Notes under the pieces: generated by a model
What the model was told of the DNA's origin: nothing
Database searches by the model: none
The model's input: only the letters and a program-made list of their open reading frames with translations
Made by a program: the position numbers and the translations under genes
Source: Fibrella forsythiae
GTDB lineage: Bacteria > Bacteroidota > Bacteroidia > Cytophagales > Spirosomataceae
NCBI RefSeq assembly: GCF_017353175.1
Contig: NZ_JAFMYW010000006.1
Span: forward strand, 310,001-374,000
DNA: 64,000 nt
Direction: 5' to 3'
Part shown: positions 35,026 to 43,800 of the stretch, in pieces
How positions within the stretch are numbered: the first letter of the stretch is position 1
How the letters are laid out: each line of letters opens with the position of its first letter

Positions 35026-36510
35026 ATGCGTTTACTGGTCATTCTACTTCTGGGGACTTGGTTAGGGCAACCACTTCAGGCACAGACGCTAACTTTCCAC
35101 GAGAAGGAGGCGTTCGCCAATCAGGTCCTTGAGCGTATAGGAGCCGCCTATGGATTTGATGTACTCGGGTTACCTAAACTGGTCGTTTATCCAAAAAGAG
35201 CAAATAATCGGCATATTGCTCACTTACAGATGATCGAAGCCTGGCTCAGGCAGCCTGATTATAGTCTTTACCGGAGTCGCCTGATTATGGATGAAGCGCT
35301 CTTCGACCTCTGCGCAGCCATTGACAAAAAAGGAGTCAGCGATGCCGGAACGGCTCTGGCTTTTGTGCTCTCCCACGAGATGGCTCACTTTTACCACCGA
35401 CATGCTACGTTTCGCAGCTTTGCCGATCAGAAAAGCGCTCCCATGCCCGAAAAAATCTCGATCGATCAGGAGAGTCAGGCTGATCAGACAGGTCTGCTGT
35501 TTGCCTACATGGCAGGCTTTGATCCCGAGCCTGTCCTTGAGCAGCTATTCAACTCGCTGTATACTACTTATCAGCTGGCTGATAAGCTCTGGGGGTATCC
35601 CACAAAAGCGGACCGGCAACATACTACCCGGACTAAAGCGGTAGAATTCCGAAACTTTGGCAACCTGTTTGCCGTGGGGCACGCACTCTACTGCCACGAA
35701 CGTTTTCCGGAAGCAGCCCGCTGTTTCGAGTACGTGTTTACCCGATATCCACTCAAAGAAGCGTTTAATAACTTTGGCGTTTGCCGACTACAGCAACTGA
35801 TCCGCTCCCGCAAAAAAGATGCGCTTAGCTATTTTGCCTTTCCCTTCGAGGTAGACCCACGTAACCGACTGCTCCAGATGGGTGAACGGAGTGGACTACC
35901 TCCGGGTCCTGAGCAGGCTACCTGGATTAAAGACGCCGACATTGCGTTTGGACGGGCCATCGGATTAGACGCGGCGTACAGGCCTGCTTACCTGAATCAG
36001 GCACAGGCCGCCCTGCTGTCTACTAACGCCTTCCTATCGATTGGCATCCTGACAAACATGACTCAGAAAACCAGTCAACCATTACCACCCAATGGGTATC
36101 TGATTCAGGGGATGGCCTACAGCGCACTAGGTGATTGGCCGAAAGCTAATCAGAATTTCAGTCTCGCCGTAAAGAAGGGGGCATTTCAGGCTCACTTCAA
36201 CGGCGAGGTGGCGCAGTTGATCAGGACGAAACAACAAAATGCCGCCCGTCATCCGTTGCCGAAACCCCTACAACGAAAATCCGATCAATCACTTGGTTGC
36301 CAGACGGGCGGGCTACTTCTTCAGGAAGTTAATGATCCACCTGCTGCGATTACCTGGTCGGGGAATTACCTGATGGAACTCAGTACGCCACGTCCGTTTA
36401 TTACTATCGAATCAGAACGAACGAAGACTGACACCTTCTTTCGGGTTAAACTCGGCCGGGATACGTTATACTTCGACCGTCCGCATCGCCTGCTTCGCAA
36501 AGGTCGCTGA
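35026..36510 (+). CDS. Secreted M48-type metallopeptidase with TPR tail
   Basis: A 494-residue zinc peptidase with a signal peptide (MRLLVILLLGTWLGQPLQAQ). The zinc motif is HEMAH (117-121), in the segment AFVLSHEMAHFYHRHA. The third ligand is Glu149 in DQESQADQTG, with Asp153 completing the ExxxD pattern. The second half has TPR-like repeats (ARCFEYVFTRYPLKEAFNNFGVCR, RAIGLDAAYRPAYLNQAQAAL). This is the BepA-like arrangement used in envelope quality control. It lies in the CHAT protease 1 operon and converges on the sigma/anti-sigma genes, whose stop is 4 bases away. A role in proteolytic signalling is inferred. Confidence 0.9.
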   Translation: MRLLVILLLGTWLGQPLQAQTLTFHEKEAFANQVLERIGAAYGFDVLGLPKLVVYPKRANNRHIAHLQMIEAWLRQPDYSLYRSRLIMDEALFDLCAAIDKKGVSDAGTALAFVLSHEMAHFYHRHATFRSFADQKSAPMPEKISIDQESQADQTGLLFAYMAGFDPEPVLEQLFNSLYTTYQLADKLWGYPTKADRQHTTRTKAVEFRNFGNLFAVGHALYCHERFPEAARCFEYVFTRYPLKEAFNNFGVCRLQQLIRSRKKDALSYFAFPFEVDPRNRLLQMGERSGLPPGPEQATWIKDADIAFGRAIGLDAAYRPAYLNQAQAALLSTNAFLSIGILTNMTQKTSQPLPPNGYLIQGMAYSALGDWPKANQNFSLAVKKGAFQAHFNGEVAQLIRTKQQNAARHPLPKPLQRKSDQSLGCQTGGLLLQEVNDPPAAITWSGNYLMELSTPRPFITIESERTKTDTFFRVKLGRDTLYFDRPHRLLRKGR

Positions 36511-36514
36511 GTCG

Positions 36515-37126
36515 TCACTTCTCTTCGTTGAGCGGAAGCCGGATGGAGCGTCCCTGCTCGAGCGCGTAGGTACGGTTGCCTACCCGAAGCCGGTAACGTA
36601 CCTCTGATAGGCTCGTCAGCTGCCAGTCCTGATCCTTCCACAGATCGGGGCTGGTAGTAAAAATCCGAAGTGTATCCAGCTGACTGAACTCGTATGCATT
36701 GTCAGGAGCTTTGGTAACGACCCAGGCTACGGTGCCTACTGCCAGTGAATCCTGACCGGCAAGTCCAAGCTGCGTACCCTGCTGCTCAAACAGAAGCGCC
36801 TGCCCTGAAAACGGCTGGTCGTCGTCAAAAGGACGGATCCACCAGACCAGCCCTATTCCCAGCAGGAGAATGACCGAAGCAGCCGCTATCCAACGCATCG
36901 GAAACATAGTGCGTTTCACAGGGAGTGAACGTACCTGCGACCCGGCTTCCCAGGCGGCACGCCGCTCCCGTTTTCCTGTTTCGAACAATTCCCGCCGCAG
37001 TATGTAGTCGATTTTAAAGTCGGGGTCAGTAGTCACCAACTGGTCTACTTGCGCTTCTTCATCAGCACTCATAGGCTGGCCCGATACATAGCGATCGAGC
37101 AGATTATCTTTTTCGTCTGAGGTCAT
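36515..37126 (-). CDS. Single-span membrane protein with anti-sigma look (partner of sigma factor 1)
   Basis: From ATG 37126 (MTSDEKDNLLDRYVSGQPMS) this is a 203-residue protein. The N-terminal segment DRYVSGQPMSADEEAQVDQLVTTDPDFKIDY resembles the cytoplasmic sigma-binding part of Bacteroidota anti-sigma proteins, and the product at 38891 has a matching segment. One membrane span (IAAASVILLLGIGLVWWI) follows at about 80-97, and a beta-rich domain of about 100 residues lies beyond it, probably in the periplasm. The start overlaps the end of the sigma gene by 23 bases, which shows tight coupling. It may hold the sigma factor until it is cleaved or otherwise released. Confidence 0.75.
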   Translation of the reverse strand: MTSDEKDNLLDRYVSGQPMSADEEAQVDQLVTTDPDFKIDYILRRELFETGKRERRAAWEAGSQVRSLPVKRTMFPMRWIAAASVILLLGIGLVWWIRPFDDDQPFSGQALLFEQQGTQLGLAGQDSLAVGTVAWVVTKAPDNAYEFSQLDTLRIFTTSPDLWKDQDWQLTSLSEVRYRLRVGNRTYALEQGRSIRLPLNEEK

Positions 37127-37811
37127 AACCGTAGCGGTTGAAGGCATCAATAAGTTTTTCGCAAAAAGGACGTTTGTGTACGCGATCCCAGTAGGTTCTC
37201 TGTAGGTAGGTGACGTTGAAAGGGGGATCATTGTCCGGATACAGCTGGATCATCAGCTGAGCGGTTTCTTCCCAGGAAAACCCCTCCATGAACTTAAGTC
37301 TGATCAACGTCTGCAGCTTTCCTATCTGCATATCCAGCACTTGCCGGACAAGTTCATAACGATCTTTGCTAATCAGCTCGACAAATGCATCGGCCCCCTT
37401 ATCCTCGATCGACTCCAGGATAGATTGGCACCCATCGTCGTCTCCATCAGGTTGCCAGTCCTCCCGGTCGGTATCTTTATCTTTTCGGGTTGCCGCCCGT
37501 AAAAAATTTGTAGCGGCTTGCTTCAGCCACCCATTGATGGTGGAGTAGTCGTGTTTTAGTACAGCAGAACCAGCAGAACGGGCTTTGCTTAGTAACAGCA
37601 ATAAGGCATCATGTACATAATCGTCTGGTTCACCCAGCTGATCCGGTTTGTTACCCAGCTGATAGCCCATGTGCGCCGACACAGCAGACGAGAACGTTTC
37701 CATCAGGTACTGCTCAGCCAGTTGGTCACCAGCCTGAATGGCATTCAGTAACTCGTCTTCTGGTAGCTTCCGATAGGGTTCGTACCGGTCTTTTCGTGTA
37801 AATATCCCCAT
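37104..37811 (-). CDS. Sigma-70-family RNA polymerase sigma factor 1
   Basis: A 235-residue sigma-like protein. The N-terminal region (LLNAIQAGDQLAEQYLMETFSSAV) corresponds to region 2. The C-terminal part (LVRQVLDMQIGKLQTLIRLKFMEGFSWEETAQLMIQLYP ... VTYLQRTYWDR) is the region 4 helix-turn-helix. A very acidic insert (REDWQPDGDDDGCQSI) separates them. It is longer than a standard ECF sigma. The following gene overlaps it and looks like its membrane partner. A terminator hairpin at 37883-37914 separates it from the upstream lipoprotein gene, so it has its own promoter. Confidence 0.8.
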   Translation of the reverse strand: MGIFTRKDRYEPYRKLPEDELLNAIQAGDQLAEQYLMETFSSAVSAHMGYQLGNKPDQLGEPDDYVHDALLLLLSKARSAGSAVLKHDYSTINGWLKQAATNFLRAATRKDKDTDREDWQPDGDDDGCQSILESIEDKGADAFVELISKDRYELVRQVLDMQIGKLQTLIRLKFMEGFSWEETAQLMIQLYPDNDPPFNVTYLQRTYWDRVHKRPFCEKLIDAFNRYGYDLRRKR

Positions 37812-37882
37812 ACAGTTTTGCCGTTAAACATAGTGCTTATCTCTCTACTGTCCGGGAAAGGTAATACATCACATTTTGCATC

Positions 37883-37914
37883 AAAAAAAAGGTCGATGGC
37901 TTCATCCATCGACC
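37883..37914 (-). terminator. Rho-independent terminator behind the small lipoprotein gene
   Basis: Read on the minus strand, ggtcgatgg, a 6-base loop and ccatcgacc form a 9-bp perfect stem followed by T8. It lies 37 bases past the lipoprotein stop and before sigma factor 1. Confidence 0.9.
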
Positions 37915-37950
37915 CTGTAACCTGGTCTGCTCGTGGACACTGGAGCGATC

Positions 37951-38160
37951 TCACTGACAGCAACCCGGTCCGTTCGGTTTCTTGGGTGGCTCCGGCAGTT
38001 CGTCATCCATCAATCGGACACTGGTTGAATCTTTCCGGGTACGTTCGGCCGGTTCAACACCGGGGTTAGTCTGGCAGCCTGCCAGGTAAAGTAATGTGGC
38101 TACCACAAGGCACACGCCCGCTGAACGACAGGGGGCTACCCACCTCATAATCTGTCTCAT
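37951..38160 (-). CDS. Small lipoprotein with Pro/Cys-rich tail
   Basis: A 69-residue protein with a lipoprotein signal (GVCLVVATLLYLAGC, Cys29) and a short mature part ending in PEPPKKPNGPGCCQ. An ATG four codons inside is an alternative start. It is transcribed away from sigma factor 2 and ends in its own terminator. Its place between the two sigma genes suggests a regulator or sensor part of the system, but no function can be read from the sequence. Confidence 0.65.
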   Translation of the reverse strand: MRQIMRWVAPCRSAGVCLVVATLLYLAGCQTNPGVEPAERTRKDSTSVRLMDDELPEPPKKPNGPGCCQ

Positions 38161-38330
38161 ACGTTTCTGGATATGGAAATGAATCGATGAATTCAGAGTA
38201 CGTAGGCGCCTACCGTTATCTCTACTGCTAGTGTCGCTCAGGAGCGGAGTATCACATTTTAGTTGTATATTTTTTTACCAAACCGTTGCCCGCGGGTATT
38301 CATAGAGCAAGAACCAGACTGTGCCTGATC

Positions 38331-38885
38331 ATGAGAAACCGCTACAGCGATGAGCAGCTTATCCTCCAGTTAGCCTCTTCGGATACCCGTGAGGTTGACA
38401 AAGCCGTGAAGCAGCTGCATGGCCAGTACAAAGACATGATCGTACGGCTGGTTCACCAGAACAGCGGTACGCTTCAGGATGGGGAGGAACTCTTTGACGA
38501 TGCCCTATTAGGTTTGTGGCAGGCTGTGCAGGCAGGTCGGTACCAGCCCACTGCCCGAATCAAAACGTACCTGTACCAGATTGCCCGTAACCTGTGGCTC
38601 AATCGGATCAGGGCAGCCAGTCGGGCGGTACGCTTTACGGATACGGAATCATTGGATGATTACCATCTTATGAGCCTGGATGAGCCCTTAGAGCATAATG
38701 AGGCTGTCGATGCTTTCTGGGAGAAAGTCCGGGCTGTCGGCGAAACCTGCTACAATGTGCTGCGAGCCTATGCCGATGGCTATTCGATGCAGGAAATTGC
38801 CGTACGGTTTGAGCTGGGGACAGCTAACAACGCAAAAACGATTAAATACAACTGCCTTAAAAAGGTAGGAAAACCTTTAAGCTGA
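38331..38885 (+). CDS. Sigma-70-family RNA polymerase sigma factor 2
   Basis: From ATG 38331 (MRNRYSDEQLILQLASSDTR) this is a 184-residue ECF-type sigma factor. Region 2 is seen at LFDDALLGLWQAVQAGRYQP and TYLYQIARNLWLNRIR. Region 4 is at NVLRAYADGYSMQEIAVRFELGTANNAKTIKYNCLKKV, a helix-turn-helix with the usual end. The upstream frame to 38286 lacks family residues. The next gene starts 5 bases after its stop and encodes a membrane protein with an anti-sigma look. It is divergent from the small lipoprotein and sigma 1 genes, so one control region of about 170 bases serves both directions. Confidence 0.88.
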   Translation: MRNRYSDEQLILQLASSDTREVDKAVKQLHGQYKDMIVRLVHQNSGTLQDGEELFDDALLGLWQAVQAGRYQPTARIKTYLYQIARNLWLNRIRAASRAVRFTDTESLDDYHLMSLDEPLEHNEAVDAFWEKVRAVGETCYNVLRAYADGYSMQEIAVRFELGTANNAKTIKYNCLKKVGKPLS

Positions 38886-38890
38886 AGATT

Positions 38891-39568
38891 ATGGAACGTC
38901 CAACCGGTCAGGAAAATGAATGGGAGTGGATCGAGCGCTACTGGACAGGACAGCTTCCTGCCGCTGAAAAAGTGTTTTTTGAACAGGTAATGAACGAGGA
39001 CCCCCGTTTTGCCCAGGAGGTCGCTTCTCTTCAATATGGTCTTAAGGCCATGGAAACAATTCATATGGAGCAGCACATTCGTCAGACCCTTCAGCAACTG
39101 CATACTTCCGGCCGACAGCAGCAGTTAACCCGCACTCGATGGATATCCTGGGGAGGTGGATTAGCCGCAGCCTGCCTTGCAGCGCTGCTGATCCTGTTTG
39201 TCAAACCTGTCAGGCTACCAGGTTACGAGAATGACTGGGAAGTAATTCGTGATCTGAATAGTCAGTATCAGGCCGACTCAACTGACCAGCGCAAACAGGC
39301 TTTTGACCTGTTTTTCGAAGCACAGGCCTTGTATTCGGAAGGGCAGTCGGGACCAGCAGCCCACCGCTTTGAACAGGTACTGAACTTCACCAGGCTACGG
39401 CCCTATTTTCGGGAAGCCGTACAGTGGCACCTGGTGGTGTGTTACCTGAATACGGGGCAGCCCGAAAAAGCGAAAGATATCTACAACCAGCTGAAAGGAA
39501 AAGATGCGTATGATGTGGGCTTAGTCGATCGCTGGCAGATCGGCTGGCGTATCTGGCTGGCTACCTGA
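38891..39568 (+). CDS. Single-span membrane protein with TPR tail (partner of sigma factor 2)
   Basis: A 225-residue protein. Its N-terminal part (IERYWTGQLPAAEKVFFEQVMNEDPRFAQEV) matches the pattern in the protein at 36515: 'RYxxGQ ... E ... DPxF'. That supports a shared sigma-binding function. One span (GGGLAAACLAALLILFV) follows at about 86-102, then a periplasmic part with TPR-like helices (FDLFFEAQALYSEGQSGPAAHRFEQVL, AVQWHLVVCYLNTGQPEKAKDIY). Its last 48 bases overlap the end of the convergent CHAT gene at 39521. The topology would expose a protein-binding periplasmic domain to the CHAT protease. This interaction is inferred. Confidence 0.78.
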   Translation: MERPTGQENEWEWIERYWTGQLPAAEKVFFEQVMNEDPRFAQEVASLQYGLKAMETIHMEQHIRQTLQQLHTSGRQQQLTRTRWISWGGGLAAACLAALLILFVKPVRLPGYENDWEVIRDLNSQYQADSTDQRKQAFDLFFEAQALYSEGQSGPAAHRFEQVLNFTRLRPYFREAVQWHLVVCYLNTGQPEKAKDIYNQLKGKDAYDVGLVDRWQIGWRIWLAT

Positions 39569-42385
39569 GTGTGACCTCGAACGCAGGTAGACAAACCCGA
39601 CGCCGATGCTTAACAGTGCCAGCATGGAAATCACAATCCAGCTTATCGAGGGTGAGGTAGCGGGAAAGGCAACGTCGGGGTTCCCGATCAGCGTAAAATT
39701 CGCCCAGTAGTACGGATGTCCCCACTTTTGGGAAGCTGGGGAGGCCAGAAAATCCAGGCGTGCCTGCTGCAATGCTCTGTCCGCCGGTAATCCCTCGTGC
39801 AGATGCTTATAGAACAGATTTACCTGCTGGCTGGTTGACTGATTGTGTGCCGACCAGGTAGTCGTCAGAATGGTTGGGCAACCGGCTAATCTGAAGGCAC
39901 GGGCCATGCTCAATATCCCCTCTGCCTTTCGTAACAGGCCGCTATTTCCCGAACAGGCACTCAACACCACCAGCCGGATCTGATCGAGCGGAAGATTGAC
40001 TATTTCCAGCGATCGTAGCAGGCTGTCAGGCGTATTGGGATAGAAATTGATCGATGATGCTTCCGGGTGCGCATCATCAGCCGTCGCGTGTGTAGCCAGA
40101 TGAATAAGGGTAGCCTGCGACATACGGCGAAGGAACGCTGACTTTGTTGCCTGGGCGTTCAGGAAAATATCCCCTCCCACCTGCTTCACTTCAGCAGCGG
40201 AGTTACGCAGTAAAGCTAGCGTGCCATGCTTTTTGTCCCGCCATGAAGAATCCTCACTGTAGGGGGCAAAGCTGATCGGACGAAATGGCCTGGCAGGTAT
40301 CGTGTCTGAAAAGGTCAACTTAGCCGAATAGCTGTAGCTTAGTGCCAGCCGTTTGCAGAGATAGGCCTCCGGCTGTCCGGTAGCTTCAAGTACGTCAAAC
40401 GGAATGTTGGCCAGCTGACCATCCCGCTCCACAATCAGTCGTTGAATCCCTGTCAACTGCGATTCGATCGGCCTGATGAGGTAATCAAATAACCGGTTGG
40501 CGGCGGGTCGTCCTTCGTAGTCGAACATACCTGGGTTGATGGAAAGAGATTGGTGCAACTCCGTAACTGCCCTTGCATAGGCTGGAGTCATCACCCGACG
40601 GAACATCACTACACGGGAGCGGGAGACCAGAAAACCATACAGGAAACGCTCACCGGTAAAGTAAGAAAGATACGCAGTGCTATTATCCAGTTTCTGTTGC
40701 AGCACAGGCAGCGGCAGTTGCCGGCTGGTATATTTTAGTTCGTAGTAACGGGGATACTGGTGGGCCAGCCGGTCTTCAAAGAAATACAGTGCGCGTTTTA
40801 AGTCGCCCACCCTGATCAACAGCTGTGACTGGTTTCTGCCTGCAGGCTGGTTGATCAACTGCGTTTCTACCGCAACAAGCTGTTGACGGAGGGTCTGCTC
40901 CTGCTGTAATACGCTGGCGGGAATCGTTTCATGCCTGACTGTTTTTTCATGCAGGGCATCGGCCATCCCCATCGCCTGGTAGGACTGAAGCAGGTCAAAA
41001 ACGGCCGCATGCTGCTGGATTGCCTGCGGTTGACTCTGTATCTCAGAAAATGCCTCCAGTGCATGCTCTACACAGGGGTGAATCGATTCATTGAAAAAGT
41101 AAGAAGACTCCAGCCTCGTGAACGAACGGCGAATGCGCTGAGCAACGTTAAGAGCAACCCCATACGTGTCAATTGCCTTATTCAGCGCGTTCAACTCCTG
41201 TGTCTTTGAGTAGATACCAAACCAGATTCTTCCTTTAAGGTGCAGTGCTTCGTACAACGCTTTCCCGGCTTTGATGTCGTCGGAACTCGGATTCATCCCG
41301 GAGTTATTGTCGGCGAAAAGTACCGAAGCGGATAATAGTGCCTGCTGGACCAGTTTCAGCGCTGCCCCGTATTGCTTCCTGGTGAACGCAATCTCAGCCT
41401 GCCCCGTCCAGCTGGCTGCAATCAGCTCACCCTTACTCCCATACAGTCGGCGATATGTCTGAATGCAGCGTTGGTACGAGTGAATGGCGTCCTCACTAAG
41501 TCCCATCCGCTGCTCACACTTTCCCCGATAGTAGCTGCTTTCAAACTCAAAGTCATAATCCTGGGCACTCTGCTGCTGGCTGACAAGCTGTTCGTACTTT
41601 TTTTGGCTGAATTGCAGTAGCCGTAGTCCTTCAGCAAGCTGCCCGCCAGCCCTGTAACAGTTGCCGAGCAGCGCGTACCCCCAGCAGGCATCGACGGCCT
41701 CTGGTGAAAAATCATTTAGTGCATCCTGATAATATATCCCTGCCTGCCTGTACTGGTGAACAGAAAAATGGTAATTGGCCAGTTGTAAATACGACAATGC
41801 CGTTGAGCGTTTATTGCCGGTTTTACTGACCATCTCTACGGATTTGGTGATGTAGGCAGCCGCCTGCTCCTGATCACCCAGGCGCATCGCGTAGCTGCCT
41901 TTGTTGTAGTAATAGGCTTCGATATAGTCAGGTATAAGGCGCACCAGCCGTGGCCTGGCCTGAAGCAACTGCTCACTCCGATGGTACCAATACCTGGCAG
42001 AATCATTCATGGTCAGTCGGCTGTATATCGAGGCCAGCAAACTGTAATATTTAAACGACAGTGTATCGTCTGTGACGTTGTACGTCCGGGCCAGCTCAAG
42101 TCCCAACTGCGCCTGACGGATACCATCCATGTAGTAAGACTGGTCGAAGAAAGCACTGCTGAGCTGAAAGCGATAGTCGGCAGCGGCTTTGTATTGCTGC
42201 CTACCGACCGCCAGCTGGCAGGCCTTGTCGACATAGGTGACTGCTTGCCGGGGGCTTTCAGCCCGGAGCGCTGCCCTGACAAAATACGCCGCCGTACGGG
42301 AAGTCTGGCAGATCCCTGCAGCTGGAAGCAGTAACAGCCAGAGGCTTGCAAGACTGATGCTGTACCGTAGTTTCGTGCCCCACAT
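39521..42385 (-). CDS. Secreted, C-terminally anchored TPR-CHAT protease 2
   Basis: A 954-residue protein with a signal peptide (LRYSISLASLWLLLLPAAGICQ), a TPR region (about 30-480), and a CHAT domain (about 640-905). Catalytic His766 is in LIHLATHAT and Cys811 in VVLSACSG. The end motif GHPYYWANFTLIGNP is present. Beyond it a membrane span (914-934, WIVISMLALLSIGVGFVYL) and a short charged tail follow, so the protease is tethered with its bulk outside the cytoplasm. It is convergent with the sigma 2 partner gene and overlaps it by 48 bases. A run of ten C residues lies 64-73 bases upstream of its start. Confidence 0.92.
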   Translation of the reverse strand: MWGTKLRYSISLASLWLLLLPAAGICQTSRTAAYFVRAALRAESPRQAVTYVDKACQLAVGRQQYKAAADYRFQLSSAFFDQSYYMDGIRQAQLGLELARTYNVTDDTLSFKYYSLLASIYSRLTMNDSARYWYHRSEQLLQARPRLVRLIPDYIEAYYYNKGSYAMRLGDQEQAAAYITKSVEMVSKTGNKRSTALSYLQLANYHFSVHQYRQAGIYYQDALNDFSPEAVDACWGYALLGNCYRAGGQLAEGLRLLQFSQKKYEQLVSQQQSAQDYDFEFESSYYRGKCEQRMGLSEDAIHSYQRCIQTYRRLYGSKGELIAASWTGQAEIAFTRKQYGAALKLVQQALLSASVLFADNNSGMNPSSDDIKAGKALYEALHLKGRIWFGIYSKTQELNALNKAIDTYGVALNVAQRIRRSFTRLESSYFFNESIHPCVEHALEAFSEIQSQPQAIQQHAAVFDLLQSYQAMGMADALHEKTVRHETIPASVLQQEQTLRQQLVAVETQLINQPAGRNQSQLLIRVGDLKRALYFFEDRLAHQYPRYYELKYTSRQLPLPVLQQKLDNSTAYLSYFTGERFLYGFLVSRSRVVMFRRVMTPAYARAVTELHQSLSINPGMFDYEGRPAANRLFDYLIRPIESQLTGIQRLIVERDGQLANIPFDVLEATGQPEAYLCKRLALSYSYSAKLTFSDTIPARPFRPISFAPYSEDSSWRDKKHGTLALLRNSAAEVKQVGGDIFLNAQATKSAFLRRMSQATLIHLATHATADDAHPEASSINFYPNTPDSLLRSLEIVNLPLDQIRLVVLSACSGNSGLLRKAEGILSMARAFRLAGCPTILTTTWSAHNQSTSQQVNLFYKHLHEGLPADRALQQARLDFLASPASQKWGHPYYWANFTLIGNPDVAFPATSPSISWIVISMLALLSIGVGFVYLRSRSHSGSQPDTPADLPAID

Positions 42386-42448
42386 AGATGGTTAAAGATA
42401 CACAAAGGCAGGCTGGTATTAGTACCGCTGCCTGCTGCCTTACTACAG

Positions 42449-42458
42449 CCCCCCCCCC
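42449..42458. repeat. C10 homopolymer upstream of CHAT protease 2
   Basis: Ten consecutive C residues (G10 on the coding strand of the protease gene) lie between the integrase stop and the CHAT start codon. Long G/C runs in promoter or leader regions vary in length by slippage in many bacteria. No reading frame depends on it here, so any effect would be on transcription. Confidence 0.9.
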
Positions 42459-42482
42459 GCAGGGCAGCTTACTGTCCCCTGG

Positions 42483-43718
42483 CTATTTCCAGGCATCCAG
42501 GATAAGCCTGTTTTTCCATTCGTCAGCAATCTTGGCGTAAACCATTGTTGTCTGCAGTCGACTATGTCCCAGTGCCTTGCTCACCACCTCAAGTGGAATT
42601 CCCTTAACAATGGATAGTGTAGCATACGTATGTCGGGCAATGTGCGAACTCAGCAACGACCACTTTGGCACGGCCTTTACCACCATATGACCGTTCTGCT
42701 TGATCAATGTTTCTGTTGGCTGGCTAATGCCGGCGAGCTTGGCTATCTCTTTCAGGTTGTCGTTCATCTTCTGATTCGACAGAACAGGCAGCAGCCTATA
42801 TTCCTCCGTATAGTTCCCCAGCACCCGGGCCGCTTTAGGCAGGATAGGCACCTCAACAGATTTGGTACGGCCCACTTTACGGCTGACTGATTTTTCGGGG
42901 ATAAACGTGAGTACATCATACCCGCCTCTCGGCTGAATATTGGCGTTGGTGATGCGCCGTAGATCACTGTAGCGAAGACCTGTCCAGCACTGAAACAGGA
43001 AAGCATCCCGCGTTCTGGATAGATGGTCAGGCAATTCAGCCCGCTCCAGTTTCTCCAGTTCCAGTTCATTCAGCCAAATACGTTCTGTATCGATCTTCTG
43101 GCTACTGATTTTTGCCTGTTGTGGATGCAGCTTATGCCCGTTTAGCCGCAGGGCATTGAAAAATGTGGCCAGGTGCTTGCAGACACAGCCAATGGTATTG
43201 GGATGCAGCCCTTCGGCATCCAGAAATTTGAGGAATGATTTATGCTCAGCGTTGGTGTAATGCGTTATATACACTTTACCTTTTGATCGTTGCCAGCGAA
43301 GGAGCCTGGCTGTAGTGGAGCCCATCGATTTTATGGTACTCTCCTTGTAGCCCTCATTTTTGCATTGCAACCGGTACTGCTCATACCGGGTAGCCACATC
43401 CTCAACTGCTACGGGCGATTTAGACGCATTCAGTCCAGCCCGCAGGGTGTCATTCGTGATGGGCAGGCCATCGTTGCGCAGATCCCGGTAGGTATTGGTC
43501 AGCCGTTCCCGCAGCAGCTGTAAGTATTCGTTGGCCTGTTGATAGCCAGCCATGGACCGTCTGAACTTTTCTTTGTCTTTGTCCCATTCTGCCAGCTTAC
43601 ATTTTTCGCCGGTGGGATAGACCAGTTCGGTATCGCCATGGTTGAAGCGCATGTAAATGGGGTACTCGCCTGATTTGGTTTTTCTGCTCTCAGTAAGGGT
43701 AAACTTGATTTTATTCAT
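42483..43718 (-). CDS. Tyrosine integrase next to tRNA-Glu
   Basis: This 411-residue site-specific recombinase starts at ATG 43718 (MNKIKFTLTESRKTKSGEYP). The frame is open to 43802 but the extra residues are not conserved-looking. It has an Arm-type N-terminal domain, a SAM-like domain, and the catalytic set: Arg in WTGLRYSDL, HIARHTYAT, LGHSRLQ and Tyr in TTMVYAKI. It differs from the two recombinases of the mirror locus. Its start is about 140 bases from the 3' end of tRNA-Glu, a classic integration site. It is probably the integrase of an island lying to its left. Confidence 0.95.
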   Translation of the reverse strand: MNKIKFTLTESRKTKSGEYPIYMRFNHGDTELVYPTGEKCKLAEWDKDKEKFRRSMAGYQQANEYLQLLRERLTNTYRDLRNDGLPITNDTLRAGLNASKSPVAVEDVATRYEQYRLQCKNEGYKESTIKSMGSTTARLLRWQRSKGKVYITHYTNAEHKSFLKFLDAEGLHPNTIGCVCKHLATFFNALRLNGHKLHPQQAKISSQKIDTERIWLNELELEKLERAELPDHLSRTRDAFLFQCWTGLRYSDLRRITNANIQPRGGYDVLTFIPEKSVSRKVGRTKSVEVPILPKAARVLGNYTEEYRLLPVLSNQKMNDNLKEIAKLAGISQPTETLIKQNGHMVVKAVPKWSLLSSHIARHTYATLSIVKGIPLEVVSKALGHSRLQTTMVYAKIADEWKNRLILDAWK

Positions 43719-43800
43719 TTTAGCGTTCGGGGATTTGTTCGGGGATGGTGGGTAGTATATCCCGCTAAATCGAGTAGCGCACCGAATGCAATATAAACAC

